In this document: in pieces, positions 1 to 7,027 of the stretch | Position numbering within the stretch: the stretch's first letter is position 1 | Layout: each line of letters begins with the position of its first letter | NCBI GenBank assembly: GCA_035513995.1 | Contig: DATKBL010000099.1 | Span: 1 to 9,601 of the forward strand | Source of the DNA: DASUTW01 sp035513995 | GTDB taxonomy: Bacteria > Actinomycetota > UBA4738 > CALAEC01 | Direction: 5' to 3' | DNA: 9,601 nucleotides | The notes under the pieces: model-generated | What the model saw: the letters and a program-made list of their open reading frames with translations, nothing else | Told to the model about the DNA's origin: nothing | The model's database searches: none | Position numbers and translations under genes: made by a program

Positions 1-1
1 C

Positions 2-223
2 CTGGGGAAGAGCAGCCGCTTCAAGCTGCCTTACCTCGGCTTCCGGGGCTCGCCGATCGGGGTGGACCTGCGCCGGGTCGTGGAGCTCGAGATCACCCCG
101 TCGATCAACACCGGCATCCTCCACGCGAGCGAGGGGACCGGACAGATCGGCGCCGGGGTGGCGCACGCGCCGGTCGAGTGCTTCCGCCAGGCCCTGCTGG
201 CGCTCGACGCCGCGTCCGCCTGA
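2..223 (+). CDS. allG: DUF1116 protein (AllG/YlbE-like), C-terminal fragment
   Basis: The reading frame is open from the window edge and ends at TGA 221-223, giving the last 73 residues. The stretch ITPSINTGILH followed by GTGQIGAGVAHAPVECF matches the conserved C-terminal end of DUF1116 proteins (E. coli YlbE, renamed AllG). In E. coli, AllF, AllG and AllH together form oxamate carbamoyltransferase, which converts oxalurate and phosphate to oxamate and carbamoyl phosphate in the cytosol. The next gene starts 2 bases after the stop and is the DUF2877 partner, the same order as in E. coli (ylbE-ylbF), which strengthens the call. The N-terminal part lies outside the window. The family assignment is by recognised motif and the substrate is inferred. 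Confidence 0.82.
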   Translation: MGKSSRFKLPYLGFRGSPIGVDLRRVVELEITPSINTGILHASEGTGQIGAGVAHAPVECFRQALLALDAASA

Positions 224-225
224 GC

Positions 226-981
226 GTGCTGCGGTCGCGGTTCATCGGTGGAGGTGCCCGAGAGGTGCTTCGGGCCGGGGAGCTGGGCGAGGTGATCGCC
301 TGGTTCCCGCAGGCCTGCTACGCGAGCTTCCCCGCCGGCCTGCTCGTCCTCGTGGGGGAGGGGGTCCATCCGGGCCCGCTGTACTTGGGCCTCGACGGCG
401 AGGTCCCGCGGATACCGATCGGCGACCCCGTCGCGGTGGGTCCGGATCGAGTCTCGGTGGGAGCCGTGGAGGTCCGCTTGGGCGACCGCACCTGGCGCGG
501 GTGGACGCCGCGGCCCGAGCAGATGGAGGCCGGGGCCGCGTCCGCCGCCGAGGCGGCGGAGGAGGGGGGCGAGCGCTCGCTCCTCGATCGGGGGTCGCGC
601 GCCGCCGCCGCGAAGGCCCTGGCGGCGGACGACCTGGAGGCGGCGGCGCGCGCGCTGGAGGGCCGCGGCCCAGGCCTCACGCCCTCGGGGGACGACGCGC
701 TCGCGGGGATCCTCTTCGCCCGGCGGCTCCTCGAGGGCCCCTCGTCGGAGGAGCGGCTCGTGCCGATCGCCTCCTCGGCGTCGACCTCACCGATCGCGCG
801 GGGGTTCACCCACTGGGCCGCCCGGGGGCAGGCCCTGGCCCCGGCGCATCGCCTCGTCGCGGCGGCCGTTCGCGGCGACGCCGGATCGGCGCGCGCGGCG
901 GCTCGGGCCCTCGCGCTCGTCGGGGAGTCGTCGGGGGCCGACTTCTGCGTGGGGCTCGAGCTGGGGCTGCGCTCGAGTTAG
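226..981 (+). CDS. allH: DUF2877 protein (AllH/YlbF-like), putative carbamoyltransferase subunit
   Basis: This is a protein of about 251 aa; E. coli AllH is around 271 aa. The family signature GRGPGLTPSGDDALAGIL is near residues 146-163, and the C-terminal ESSGADFCVGLELGL matches the usual SSG.D...G end of DUF2877. Soluble, with no signal peptide or membrane segment. I chose GTG 226, two bases after the stop of the DUF1116 gene. It has no clear Shine-Dalgarno, so translational coupling is likely. An in-frame GTG at 178 would overlap the upstream gene by 46 bases and add residues that do not look conserved. Expected role is a subunit of an AllFGH-type carbamoyltransferase with the FdrA protein encoded on the other strand. 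The stop TAG (979-981) overlaps the stop of the convergent glycosyltransferase, and no terminator fits between them. Confidence 0.85.
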   Translation: MLRSRFIGGGAREVLRAGELGEVIAWFPQACYASFPAGLLVLVGEGVHPGPLYLGLDGEVPRIPIGDPVAVGPDRVSVGAVEVRLGDRTWRGWTPRPEQMEAGAASAAEAAEEGGERSLLDRGSRAAAAKALAADDLEAAARALEGRGPGLTPSGDDALAGILFARRLLEGPSSEERLVPIASSASTSPIARGFTHWAARGQALAPAHRLVAAAVRGDAGSARAAARALALVGESSGADFCVGLELGLRSS

Positions 982-2153
982 CCGGCCTGGACGGGCTCGG
1001 CGGCGCGCAGCACCTCCGCGTACACCTCGCGGTGCCGGCTTGCCGACGCCTCCCAGCTGTAGCGCGCCGCGAGCGAGGGCCCTGCGTCAGCGAGCCGCCC
1101 CCGCAGGTCGGGCTCGCGCATCACCCGCCGCATCTCCGCAGCGAGGGAGGCCGCGTCGCCGGCGCGGGCGAGGAGCGCGTCGGCGCCGTGGGTGAGGTAC
1201 TCGCCGAACACGGGGATGTCGGTGGCCACCACGGGCAGGCTCGACGCCAGCGCCTCCAGCACCACGAGGCCGAACCCCTCCTTGGCCGAGGGGAAGACGA
1301 ACGCGTCCGCCGCCCGGTACCACGACACGAGCTCGTCGTCGGGGACCGTGCCAAGGAGCACGAGGTCTCGTCCGAGCTCCAGCCTGAGCTCCTCCATGCG
1401 CGCCAGCACGCGCTCGCGGTAGGGGGTGTGGTCCTGGAACGAGTGGCCGCCGACCACGGCGACGACCGGGCCCGGCGGGTCCTTCTTCCGGAGGGCGGCC
1501 AGGGCCTCGATCAGCTCCATCGTTCCTTTCCTCGGCTCGATCCCCCCGACGGTCAGGAAGAGGAAGCGACGCTCGGCCCCGGCGCGGGCCCGCAGCTCTC
1601 GAGCCTCATCGGGGTCGGGACGCGCCGCGAACCGGGCCACGTCCACCCCGTTGGGCACCACGCTCGCCTCGATGCCGTGCTCCTCGGCCAGCGCCCGCCG
1701 CCAGAACTCCGAGACGACGAGGACGCGGTCGGGCTCGACCACCGAGCGGTGCTGACACTCGACCAGCGCCGGGGTCGTGAAGTCGTCGATGTGGTGCACC
1801 GTCCGGATCAGGGGGCCGAGCGGGGCGCGGTCGCGCAGGTCGAGGACCGCCCGCGCGGCGATGCAGTCCTGCGCATGGAGCAGGTCGAACCCGCCGGCCT
1901 CGCGAGCCAGCCCGGTGGCGAGGGCGTCCACCGCCGCGAACACGCGCTCCTCCAGCGTGCCCTCCGAGCCGGGCGCGGGGAACAGCGTGTGGGGGACCGC
2001 GGCTGGCCGGTAAAAGCCCTCCCGCGGGTTCCCCAGCGCGAACAGGTGGACGTCGGCGCCCTGCGCGTGGAGGGCCTCGGCCAGGTGGAGGGCGTGCACG
2101 ACCCCTCCCCGGGGCTTCGACGAGTAGGTGAGCATCGCGATCCGCGGGGTCAC
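978..2153 (-). CDS. GT4-type glycosyltransferase, MSMEG_0565 family (Nit1C-associated)
   Basis: A 391-aa GT-B fold glycosyltransferase. The N-terminal acceptor domain begins with IAMLTYSSKPRGGVVHAL (residues 5-22), then LLHAQDCIAARA (91-102), RTVHHIDDF (117-125) and VVPNGVDVARF (165-175). The donor domain starts at TVGGIEPRKG (201-210) and carries the GT4 E-x7-E motif in KEGFGLVVLE (E292 and E300). The GGVVHAL opening, HAQD and TVHHIDDF blocks are what I recall for the MSMEG_0565 family, whose genes accompany Nit1C nitrilase clusters; donor and acceptor are unknown. The start is GTG 2153, whose bases overlap the fdrA stop as GTGA, so translation is probably coupled. The frame stays open upstream, but that part is antisense-like noise inside fdrA. 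It is the last gene of a four-gene minus-strand operon. An unrelated GT4 enzyme is possible but less likely. Confidence 0.85.
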   Translation of the reverse strand: MTPRIAMLTYSSKPRGGVVHALHLAEALHAQGADVHLFALGNPREGFYRPAAVPHTLFPAPGSEGTLEERVFAAVDALATGLAREAGGFDLLHAQDCIAARAVLDLRDRAPLGPLIRTVHHIDDFTTPALVECQHRSVVEPDRVLVVSEFWRRALAEEHGIEASVVPNGVDVARFAARPDPDEARELRARAGAERRFLFLTVGGIEPRKGTMELIEALAALRKKDPPGPVVAVVGGHSFQDHTPYRERVLARMEELRLELGRDLVLLGTVPDDELVSWYRAADAFVFPSAKEGFGLVVLEALASSLPVVATDIPVFGEYLTHGADALLARAGDAASLAAEMRRVMREPDLRGRLADAGPSLAARYSWEASASRHREVYAEVLRAAEPVQAG

Positions 2154-3694
2154 GGCGACCCCCCCGCCATCGCGGGGTCGCGGGCGGCGATCGCGGCCGC
2201 CATGAGCGCCGCCCTCGCCGCCGTGGGAGCCAGGATACATCCCGCCTGCTCCATCTTCCGCTGCTGGTCGCCGAGGCCCTGGGGGTCGCCCTCGGTCCCC
2301 AGCACGTAGGTCACCACCCGCGCGCCCTTGCTGATCGCGGCGGCGCAGGCGGGCGCGAGCAGCGACGCGGGGTCCTCGTGCGCGCCGTGTCCCAGCACGA
2401 CGTCCACGAGGATCGCGCCGACCCAGGGGTCGTCGGCGGCCTCGGCGATCAGGTCGGCCCTCGGCTCGGGATCGATCATGGGATGCGGCCGGCCCCTCGT
2501 GTACTCCTCCTCGCCGAGGTCCAGGCACACGTGGGCGCCTTCCGGCGCCGGCACCTCCCAGCCCTCCCGGAGCGGCGTGTTGGAGCGCACCTCGTCGCCG
2601 AGGCGCTCGCTCAGCACCACCATCGCCTCGTAGCAGAGCGTGCCTCCCGCGAAGAGGCCTCGCACGGCCGTGCGGTCGTCGTCCAGGTCCTGGATCGCCT
2701 CCCGGACCCGCTCCTCGAGCCCCTCGGAGGTGTCGGGCGCGTCGCGCCCCAGCGCCTCCAGCGTGAGCCGGACCCCCTCCTCAAGGGTGCGCGCGAGCTG
2801 GACGCCCTCGGGGGCGTTGAGCTCCTCGGCCAGCCCGATCAGCGCGGCCACCGCGGGTTTGCCCTCGCCCAGCCGCTTCAGGAGGTCGGCCGCGACCTCG
2901 GGCGAGGGGGGTTTCGACACCAGCAGCACGGCCTCGACCTCGTCGTCCTCCTCGAAGACGTCCAGCGCCATGCGGGTCATCCGGCCCTCGACCCGCTCGG
3001 AGAGGTCGCGGCCGCCCACGCCGATCAGGTTCCGCACGCCCACGCCCCATCGGTCGAGGAGGCTGCTGACCTCCTGCGCGCCGGTCCCGGCGGCCGCGAC
3101 CACGCCGATCGGTCCCCGCTGGACCACGTTCGCGAAGCCGAGACCCACCCCGCCGATCATCGCCGTGCCGGCCCCGGGCCCCATCACGAAGCGCCGGAGC
3201 TCGCTCCCGCGGAGCTTCAGCTCGGTCTCGTCCCCGAGGGAGAGGTTGTCGCTGAACAGCAGCACGTGGAGCCCGGCGGAGAGGCCCTTGTGCGCCTCGA
3301 GCGCGGCGTGCTCGCCCGGGACCGAGATGAGCGCGACGTTGAGATCGGGGGTCTCCTCCGCGGCCTGCTGGAGCGAGCGGGGGCCGTGCTGCCTCGGGCC
3401 GGCGCCCTCCTCGCCGCGGACCTCCGAGAGGGCCTGCATCCCCGCCTCCAGCGCCTCCTCGGCCTCCTCGCCCGACCCGGCCTCGACGGCGAGGACCAGG
3501 TCGTTGGCTCGAGCGGAGGCCAGCTCGCCGTCGTCGAAGCCTCGCGAGCGAAGCTCGTCCAGGTTCGCCTCCGTCCCCATCACCGCCGTGGCCCACGCGA
3601 CGCCGTCGCTGTCGCGCATCGCTCGTGAGCCCGACATCAAGAGCACGGAGTCGACGTAGGTGTCCGGTCGGACGCGGACGAGGGCGGCGCTCAC
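2150..3694 (-). CDS. fdrA: FdrA/AllF family protein (acyl-CoA ligase-like carbamoyltransferase subunit)
   Basis: About 514 aa; E. coli FdrA is about 555. The protein shows succinyl-CoA-synthetase-like segments: MGPGAGTAMIGGVGLGFANV (171-190), RGPIGVVAAAGTGAQEV (193-209) and LIGVGGRDL (223-231). A second, beta-subunit-like half contains RPHPMIDPEPRADL and VDVVLGHGAHEDPASLL, both typical of FdrA proteins. In E. coli, FdrA (AllF) works with AllG and AllH as oxamate carbamoyltransferase, and both partners lie at the left edge of this window. The start is GTG 3694, overlapping the carbamate kinase stop as GTGA. The frame extends further upstream, but only within the kinase gene. Coupling to carbamate kinase agrees with carbamoyl phosphate as the shared intermediate. 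The real substrate (oxalurate or another ureido compound) cannot be read from the sequence. Confidence 0.88.
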   Translation of the reverse strand: MSAALVRVRPDTYVDSVLLMSGSRAMRDSDGVAWATAVMGTEANLDELRSRGFDDGELASARANDLVLAVEAGSGEEAEEALEAGMQALSEVRGEEGAGPRQHGPRSLQQAAEETPDLNVALISVPGEHAALEAHKGLSAGLHVLLFSDNLSLGDETELKLRGSELRRFVMGPGAGTAMIGGVGLGFANVVQRGPIGVVAAAGTGAQEVSSLLDRWGVGVRNLIGVGGRDLSERVEGRMTRMALDVFEEDDEVEAVLLVSKPPSPEVAADLLKRLGEGKPAVAALIGLAEELNAPEGVQLARTLEEGVRLTLEALGRDAPDTSEGLEERVREAIQDLDDDRTAVRGLFAGGTLCYEAMVVLSERLGDEVRSNTPLREGWEVPAPEGAHVCLDLGEEEYTRGRPHPMIDPEPRADLIAEAADDPWVGAILVDVVLGHGAHEDPASLLAPACAAAISKGARVVTYVLGTEGDPQGLGDQQRKMEQAGCILAPTAARAALMAAAIAARDPAMAGGSP

Positions 3695-4644
3695 TGGCCC
3701 GCCGCCCGACGCGGGGCCTCCCTGGCCAGCAGGATCCGGGTGCCGTGGTTGCCGGCGAGCGCGGCGGCGGCGCGGCGCGGCGAGGTGATCGTGGCCCACT
3801 CGCCGCCCTCGCGAACGAACCGGGCGGCTGCCGCGATCTTGGGGCCCATGCTCCCCGCGGGGAAGTGACCCTCGGCGAGGTGCGCGTCGGCCTCATCGGC
3901 CGTCATCTCGCGGATCGCGCGCTCGTCCGGGGTGCCGAAGCCGAGCGCCACGCGATCCACCCCCGTGAGCATGAGCAGCTCGTCGGCCCCGATCTCCGTC
4001 CCCAGCCGCTCGGCGGAGAGGTCCTTGTCGATCACTGCATCAACCCCGACGAGCCTCTTCCCCCGCCGGACGACCGGGATGCCTCCCCCGCCCGAGGCGA
4101 TCACCACGGACCCCTGCCGGAGGAGCGAGCGGATCACGGGGCCCTCGAGGATCTCCTTCGGATCGGGGGAGGGGACCACCCTCCGGTAGCCCCTGCCCGC
4201 GTCCTCGCGCACCTCCCACCCCCGCTCTCGGCCCAGGCGGCGCGCGGTGGCCCGGTCGAAGAACGGGCCGATCGGCTTCGTGGGCTTCTCGAAGGCCGGG
4301 TCGCGCGGGTCCACCGCGACGTGGGTCACCACCGAGACCACCCGCGCCTCGACTATCGCCGAGAGGGCGAGCCCGAGCAGGTGGCCGATCTGGCCCTGGG
4401 TCATCGCGCCCAGAGCGAACAGGGGCTGGGCGGGGACGAGCGAGGCGCCCTCCTCCTGCTGGATGGCGAGGCTGCCCACCTGCGGGCCGTTGCCGTGGGT
4501 CACGGCGACGCGGTACCCGCCCTCGACCATCCGCGCCACCGCGCGGGCCATCCGACGGGCGTTCGCCTCCTGCTCCTCGTAGGTGCCGGCCTCGCCCTCC
4601 CGGGTGATGGCGTTGCCGCCGAGCGCGACGACGACGGAGCGCAT
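3691..4644 (-). CDS. arcC: Carbamate kinase
   Basis: A 317-aa amino-acid-kinase fold protein of normal length for the family (about 300-315). It converts carbamoyl phosphate and ADP to ATP and carbamate, which decays to ammonia and CO2. Visible motifs are VVVALGGNAI (4-13), THGNGPQVGSLA (49-60), ASGGGGIPVV, then VDAVIDKDLSAERLGTEIGA and LMLTGVD, with GSMGPKI near the C terminus. All are hallmarks of ArcC-type kinases. The ATG at 4644 shares one base with the stop of the regulator gene (TGATG), and the gene overlaps fdrA by 4 bases at its end. The placement next to FdrA matches the E. coli fdrA-ylbE-ylbF-ybcF locus (AllK), so it probably works in a catabolic, ATP-yielding direction. There is a 13-residue charged tail after the usual GTRI end. 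Confidence 0.95.
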   Translation of the reverse strand: MRSVVVALGGNAITREGEAGTYEEQEANARRMARAVARMVEGGYRVAVTHGNGPQVGSLAIQQEEGASLVPAQPLFALGAMTQGQIGHLLGLALSAIVEARVVSVVTHVAVDPRDPAFEKPTKPIGPFFDRATARRLGRERGWEVREDAGRGYRRVVPSPDPKEILEGPVIRSLLRQGSVVIASGGGGIPVVRRGKRLVGVDAVIDKDLSAERLGTEIGADELLMLTGVDRVALGFGTPDERAIREMTADEADAHLAEGHFPAGSMGPKIAAAARFVREGGEWATITSPRRAAAALAGNHGTRILLAREAPRRAAGQ

Positions 4645-5201
4645 CAGGTCGACCGGAGAGCCATCCAGAGCGCCCGCGCGGGGCGCGCCTGCGGGTTCCA
4701 CCAGTGGTGCGGGCGGTCGGTGCGGAAGTGGAGCGTGTCCCCGCGCCGTAGCACGTGCTCCTCGCCGTCGATCTCGAAGCACAGCGATCCGCTCAGCACG
4801 TAGACGAGCTCCTCGCCGGGGTGCTCCATCGGCTTGGGGCCGCTGTCGGCCTTCGGCTCCACGATCGCCACCGCTCCCGCCATGAAGAACCGGCCATACG
4901 GTCCCGACACGCTCTCGAGGGCGAGGCCGTCCTTCGAGGTGTAGACCGCCTTCCGCTCGGCGGCTCGCACCACGACGGCGTGATCGGGGTCCTGCTCGTC
5001 GACGAAGAACGAGACGGGGCGGTTCAGGGCGGAGGCCAGCTTCATCAGGGTGGTGATCGTGGGGACCATCCCGTTCCGTTCCAGCTTGTGGATCGCGGCG
5101 GCCGAGACCCCCGACCGCTCCGCGAGCTGTTGGAGCGAGAGGTTCTTCTGCCTGCGCAGCTGACGGACCTTCGGCCCGATGGCTGCGATCACGTCCTCCA
5201 T
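4644..5201 (-). CDS. XRE-family transcriptional regulator with C-terminal cupin domain
   Basis: 185 aa. Residues 10-67 form an XRE helix-turn-helix (VRQLRRQKNLSLQQLAERSG, then VSAAAIHKLERN and PTITTLMKLASALN). Residues 108-180 form a small cupin: EHPGEELVYVLSGSL (126-140, with H127, E130 and E131) and RRGDTLHFRTDRPHHWWN (152-169, including H166). This architecture is common in one-component regulators that sense small metabolites of nitrogen, polyamine or organic-acid catabolism. The start is ATG 5201, preceded at 4 bases by GGAGGT (complement of 5206-5211). Longer in-frame starts fall in the promoter region and look non-coding. It is the first gene of the carbamate kinase-fdrA-glycosyltransferase operon and is divergent from the FAD enzyme. 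It probably controls both directions and itself from the intergenic region. Confidence 0.92.
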   Translation of the reverse strand: MEDVIAAIGPKVRQLRRQKNLSLQQLAERSGVSAAAIHKLERNGMVPTITTLMKLASALNRPVSFFVDEQDPDHAVVVRAAERKAVYTSKDGLALESVSGPYGRFFMAGAVAIVEPKADSGPKPMEHPGEELVYVLSGSLCFEIDGEEHVLRRGDTLHFRTDRPHHWWNPQARPARALWMALRST

Positions 5202-5213
5202 GCCGACCTCCAC

Positions 5214-5275
5214 TTGAAGATTCGCGCGACACCCGAGTAGAGTGGGGCATCGGTGAATGGCGCGTTGAGTATAGT
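5214..5275 (+). promoter_or_regulatory. Candidate promoter elements for the FAD enzyme gene
   Basis: Two possibilities are visible on the plus strand. TTGAAG (5214-5219) with an 18-base spacer to TAGAGT (5238-5243) would start transcription near 5250. A better -10 box, TATAGT (5270-5275), has no recognisable -35 and would start near 5282. TATAGT overlaps the minus-strand TATACT, so the two directions may compete for polymerase. Confidence 0.4.
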
Positions 5276-5291
5276 GAACATCTCGCGCGAC
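5222..5291. repeat. Pair of TCGCGCGAC repeats, possible operators
   Basis: TCGCGCGAC occurs at 5222-5230 and again at 5283-5291, 61 bases apart (close to six helical turns). Its first eight bases are a perfect palindrome. One copy lies in the regulator leader near its ribosome binding site; the other lies in the spacer of the minus-strand promoter. They are plausible binding sites for the XRE-cupin regulator, but CG-rich octamers are common in this DNA. Confidence 0.35.
5235..5276 (+). repeat. Near-identical direct repeat GAGTAKAGTG in promoter region
   Basis: GAGTAGAGTG (5235-5244) and GAGTATAGTG (5267-5276) match at 9 of 10 positions, 32 bases apart (about three helical turns). The second copy includes the TATAGT box. 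It may be an operator pair or simply two alternative -10 regions. Confidence 0.35.
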
Positions 5292-5297
5292 CGGCAA
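5268..5297 (-). promoter_or_regulatory. Candidate sigma70-type promoter for the regulator operon
   Basis: On the minus strand, TTGCCG (5297-5292) is followed after 18 bases by TATACT (5273-5268), giving 4/6 and 5/6 matches to the consensus. Transcription would start near 5261, leaving a leader of about 60 bases before ATG 5201. Confidence 0.5.
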
Positions 5298-5314
5298 TCC
5301 TCACGGGAGGGTAG

Positions 5315-6706
5315 ATGGCTCAGCGCTACGTGGTCGTCGGAGGGGGCGCGGCGGGCATCGGCGCCGCCGGGGCGATCAAGGGCCTCGACCGCGAGGCCGA
5401 CCTCAAGGTCTTCACCGAGTACGAGGACGCCGCGTACAGCCCCTGCGGCATCCCCTACGTCCACGGACGCGAGATCGACTCGTTCGAGCGCCTGTTCCTC
5501 CAGGGCAAGGAGTTCTACGAGGAGCAGGGGATCGACATCCGCTACGAGACGCGGGTCGGGCGGATCGATCTCGACGGGCGGGAGGTCGAGCTGGCCCCGC
5601 CGGGCCAAACCCCGTTCGACACCGAGGGACGCGCCGAGCTCCCGACCGGCGGGGGCGAGCGGGTGCCGTTCGACCGGCTGGTCGTCGCCACCGGCTTCGA
5701 CTACGAGGCCCCCGACATCCCCGGGACCGACCTCGAGGGGCAGTACTACGTCAAGAACATCCGGCGGGCGATGGAGTGGGACAAGGTCCTCGACGACGCG
5801 CGGTCGGTCGTCGTGCTCGGCGCCTCGCCGCTCGGGCTGGAGATGATCACCTCGATGGCCCACCGTGGACTCGAGACGCACGTGGTCGACCCCCACCCCT
5901 GGGCGCTGGCCGAGGCCGCCGACCCCGACATCGTGGAGCCCGTGCAGGAGTCGTGGGCCGAGATGGGTGTCCAGATGCACTTCAACACGAAGGCAGAGGC
6001 GCTCCTGGGCGAGGGCAGGGTGCGCGCCGTGCAGACCTCCGACGGAGAGATCGCCTGCGATGTGGTCGTCATCTGCACGCACAAGCGTCCGAACAACCGG
6101 CTGGCCGGCGAGGCCGGCTTGAAGATCGGCTCCACGGGCGGCATCGTGGTGGACGAGGGGATGCACACGACGACCGAGGGCGTGTTCGCGGCCGGCGACG
6201 TCGCCGAGATCCCGCACGGGCTCACGAAGCTCCCCCTCCAGGGCCTCTCGGGCAGCCACGCCTACGCGCAGGGGAAGATCGCCGGGGCCAACGCAGCCGG
6301 GGGCGACCGCGCCTACCGGCCCGTGTACGTGCCGTGGGGCATGGTCGCCGGCAAGTGGATGATCGGCGGGGTGTCCTTCGGCGAGAGTACGGCCTCGGCG
6401 CTGGGGATCCCGTTCGTGATGGGCGTGGCCCAGGGCATCTCTCGGGCCCGCTACTACCCGGACATGAAGCCGATCAAGGTGAAGCTGCTCGCCGAGCCCG
6501 ACAGCCTCCGGCTGATCGGCGCCCAGATGGTCGGCGGCGAGGGCATCAAGGAGCGGGCCGATTTCCTGGCCATGGCCGCGCGGACGGGGATCACGCTGGG
6601 CGACCTGGCCACGATGGAGAACGTGTACTCGCCGCCGATCGGCGCCCTCGGGGAGCCGATCTCGGCCGCGGCGCAGAACGCGCTGTCCGAGCAGGGGCTG
6701 CTGTGA
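5315..6706 (+). CDS. FAD-dependent pyridine nucleotide-disulfide oxidoreductase (CoA-disulfide reductase/NADH oxidase-like)
   Basis: 463 aa, a usual length for the class III single-cysteine disulfide reductases. The N-terminal FAD motif is VVVGGGAAGIGAAGAI (6-21). The redox cysteine is C44 in AYSPCGIPYVHG, the position used by CoA-disulfide reductases and related NADH oxidases. The NAD(P) domain carries VVVLGASPLGLEM near 166-178, a variant of GxGxxGxE with Ser for the second Gly. GVFAAGDVAEIPHGLTKLP (about 289-307) is the second FAD motif, and a C-terminal dimerisation domain follows. ATG 5315 is preceded by GGGAGG (5305-5310). It probably reduces a thiol or disulfide, or oxygen, using NAD(P)H; the substrate is unknown. 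The stop shares a base with the next gene. It is divergent from the XRE-cupin regulator, which may control it. Confidence 0.9.
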   Translation: MAQRYVVVGGGAAGIGAAGAIKGLDREADLKVFTEYEDAAYSPCGIPYVHGREIDSFERLFLQGKEFYEEQGIDIRYETRVGRIDLDGREVELAPPGQTPFDTEGRAELPTGGGERVPFDRLVVATGFDYEAPDIPGTDLEGQYYVKNIRRAMEWDKVLDDARSVVVLGASPLGLEMITSMAHRGLETHVVDPHPWALAEAADPDIVEPVQESWAEMGVQMHFNTKAEALLGEGRVRAVQTSDGEIACDVVVICTHKRPNNRLAGEAGLKIGSTGGIVVDEGMHTTTEGVFAAGDVAEIPHGLTKLPLQGLSGSHAYAQGKIAGANAAGGDRAYRPVYVPWGMVAGKWMIGGVSFGESTASALGIPFVMGVAQGISRARYYPDMKPIKVKLLAEPDSLRLIGAQMVGGEGIKERADFLAMAARTGITLGDLATMENVYSPPIGALGEPISAAAQNALSEQGLL

Positions 6707-6966
6707 TGGGGTTCTCCCACTGGCTGCGGAGCAACGCCGAGTACTTCCTCCTCGAGGCCACCGAGCACTCCCTCGCGAAGAAGTACGGGCTGCGGCCTCC
6801 GGTGCGGCGACGGGGGCCGATGGCCTTCCTCTGGAGGAGGATCTTCGTCCCCGTGTACCGGGTCCTGCCGTGGAGCCTGCGCCGGTGGATCATGGGCATC
6901 ATGCCCGGCAGCCATCGGCAGACGTGGCAGGATCGCGCGCCGCCCTATCGGAAGACGGCCGCGTGA
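6706..6966 (+). CDS. Small basic protein of unknown function (86 aa)
   Basis: The ATG at 6706 overlaps the oxidoreductase stop by one base (TGATG), a typical coupled arrangement, and the frame ends at TGA 6964-6966. I do not recognise the family. The protein is rich in Arg, Trp and hydrophobic residues: an N-terminal helix-like part (HWLRSNAEYFLLEATEHSLA) followed by a basic, aromatic stretch with FVPVYRVLPWSLRRWIMGIM (47-66). That stretch could lie along a membrane surface but is too arginine-rich for a clear transmembrane helix. It has no cysteines or metal motif. The coupling suggests it acts with, or anchors, the FAD enzyme. It is judged real from the overlap and the protein-like composition, while function remains open. 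Confidence 0.75.
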   Translation: MGFSHWLRSNAEYFLLEATEHSLAKKYGLRPPVRRRGPMAFLWRRIFVPVYRVLPWSLRRWIMGIMPGSHRQTWQDRAPPYRKTAA

Positions 6967-7027
6967 CCGGGGGTCGCGCGGGGAGCCAGACGGCAGGGAC
7001 CTATCGTCGAGTGGAAGGAGGGTCCGA
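6967..7027 (+). promoter_or_regulatory. Short gap with possible -10 box before the Sll0783-family gene
   Basis: The 61-base gap contains TATCGT (7002-7007), a possible -10 box without a visible -35, and a strong ribosome binding site AAGGAGGG (7015-7022) five bases before GTG 7028. Whether the gene has its own promoter or is co-transcribed with the upstream pair cannot be settled. I see no terminator hairpin here. Confidence 0.35.

Larger units (their letters stand above)
5202..5314. promoter_or_regulatory. Divergent intergenic promoter/operator region
   Basis: This 113-base gap separates the regulator operon (minus) from the FAD enzyme gene (plus) and is the only clearly bidirectional promoter region in the window. 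It is noticeably less GC-rich than its surroundings. It holds candidate promoters for both strands, the two ribosome binding sites (GGAGGT on minus, GGGAGG on plus) and two pairs of short repeats. The location beside an XRE-cupin gene makes autoregulation likely. Individual elements are listed separately. Confidence 0.7.

Noticed and set aside
178..225. Upstream GTG 178 as start of the DUF2877 gene
   Set aside because: It would overlap the DUF1116 gene by 46 bases and add Pro/Arg-rich residues. GTG 226 just after the stop fits better.
501..2309. A 602-codon plus-strand open frame across the DUF2877 and glycosyltransferase genes
   Set aside because: Low-complexity Arg/Gly/Pro/Ala-rich translation, overlapping two genes with clear family motifs in other frames. 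It is a high-GC shadow frame.
2154..2528. N-terminal extension of the glycosyltransferase
   Set aside because: The frame is open, but the extra residues are Arg/Gly-rich noise within fdrA. The GT-B fold begins right after GTG 2153, and the GTGA overlap repeats the operon's pattern.
4645..5304. N-terminal extension of carbamate kinase
   Set aside because: The extension lies inside the regulator gene and lacks kinase motifs. The enzyme begins naturally at MRSVVVALGGNAI, ATG 4644.
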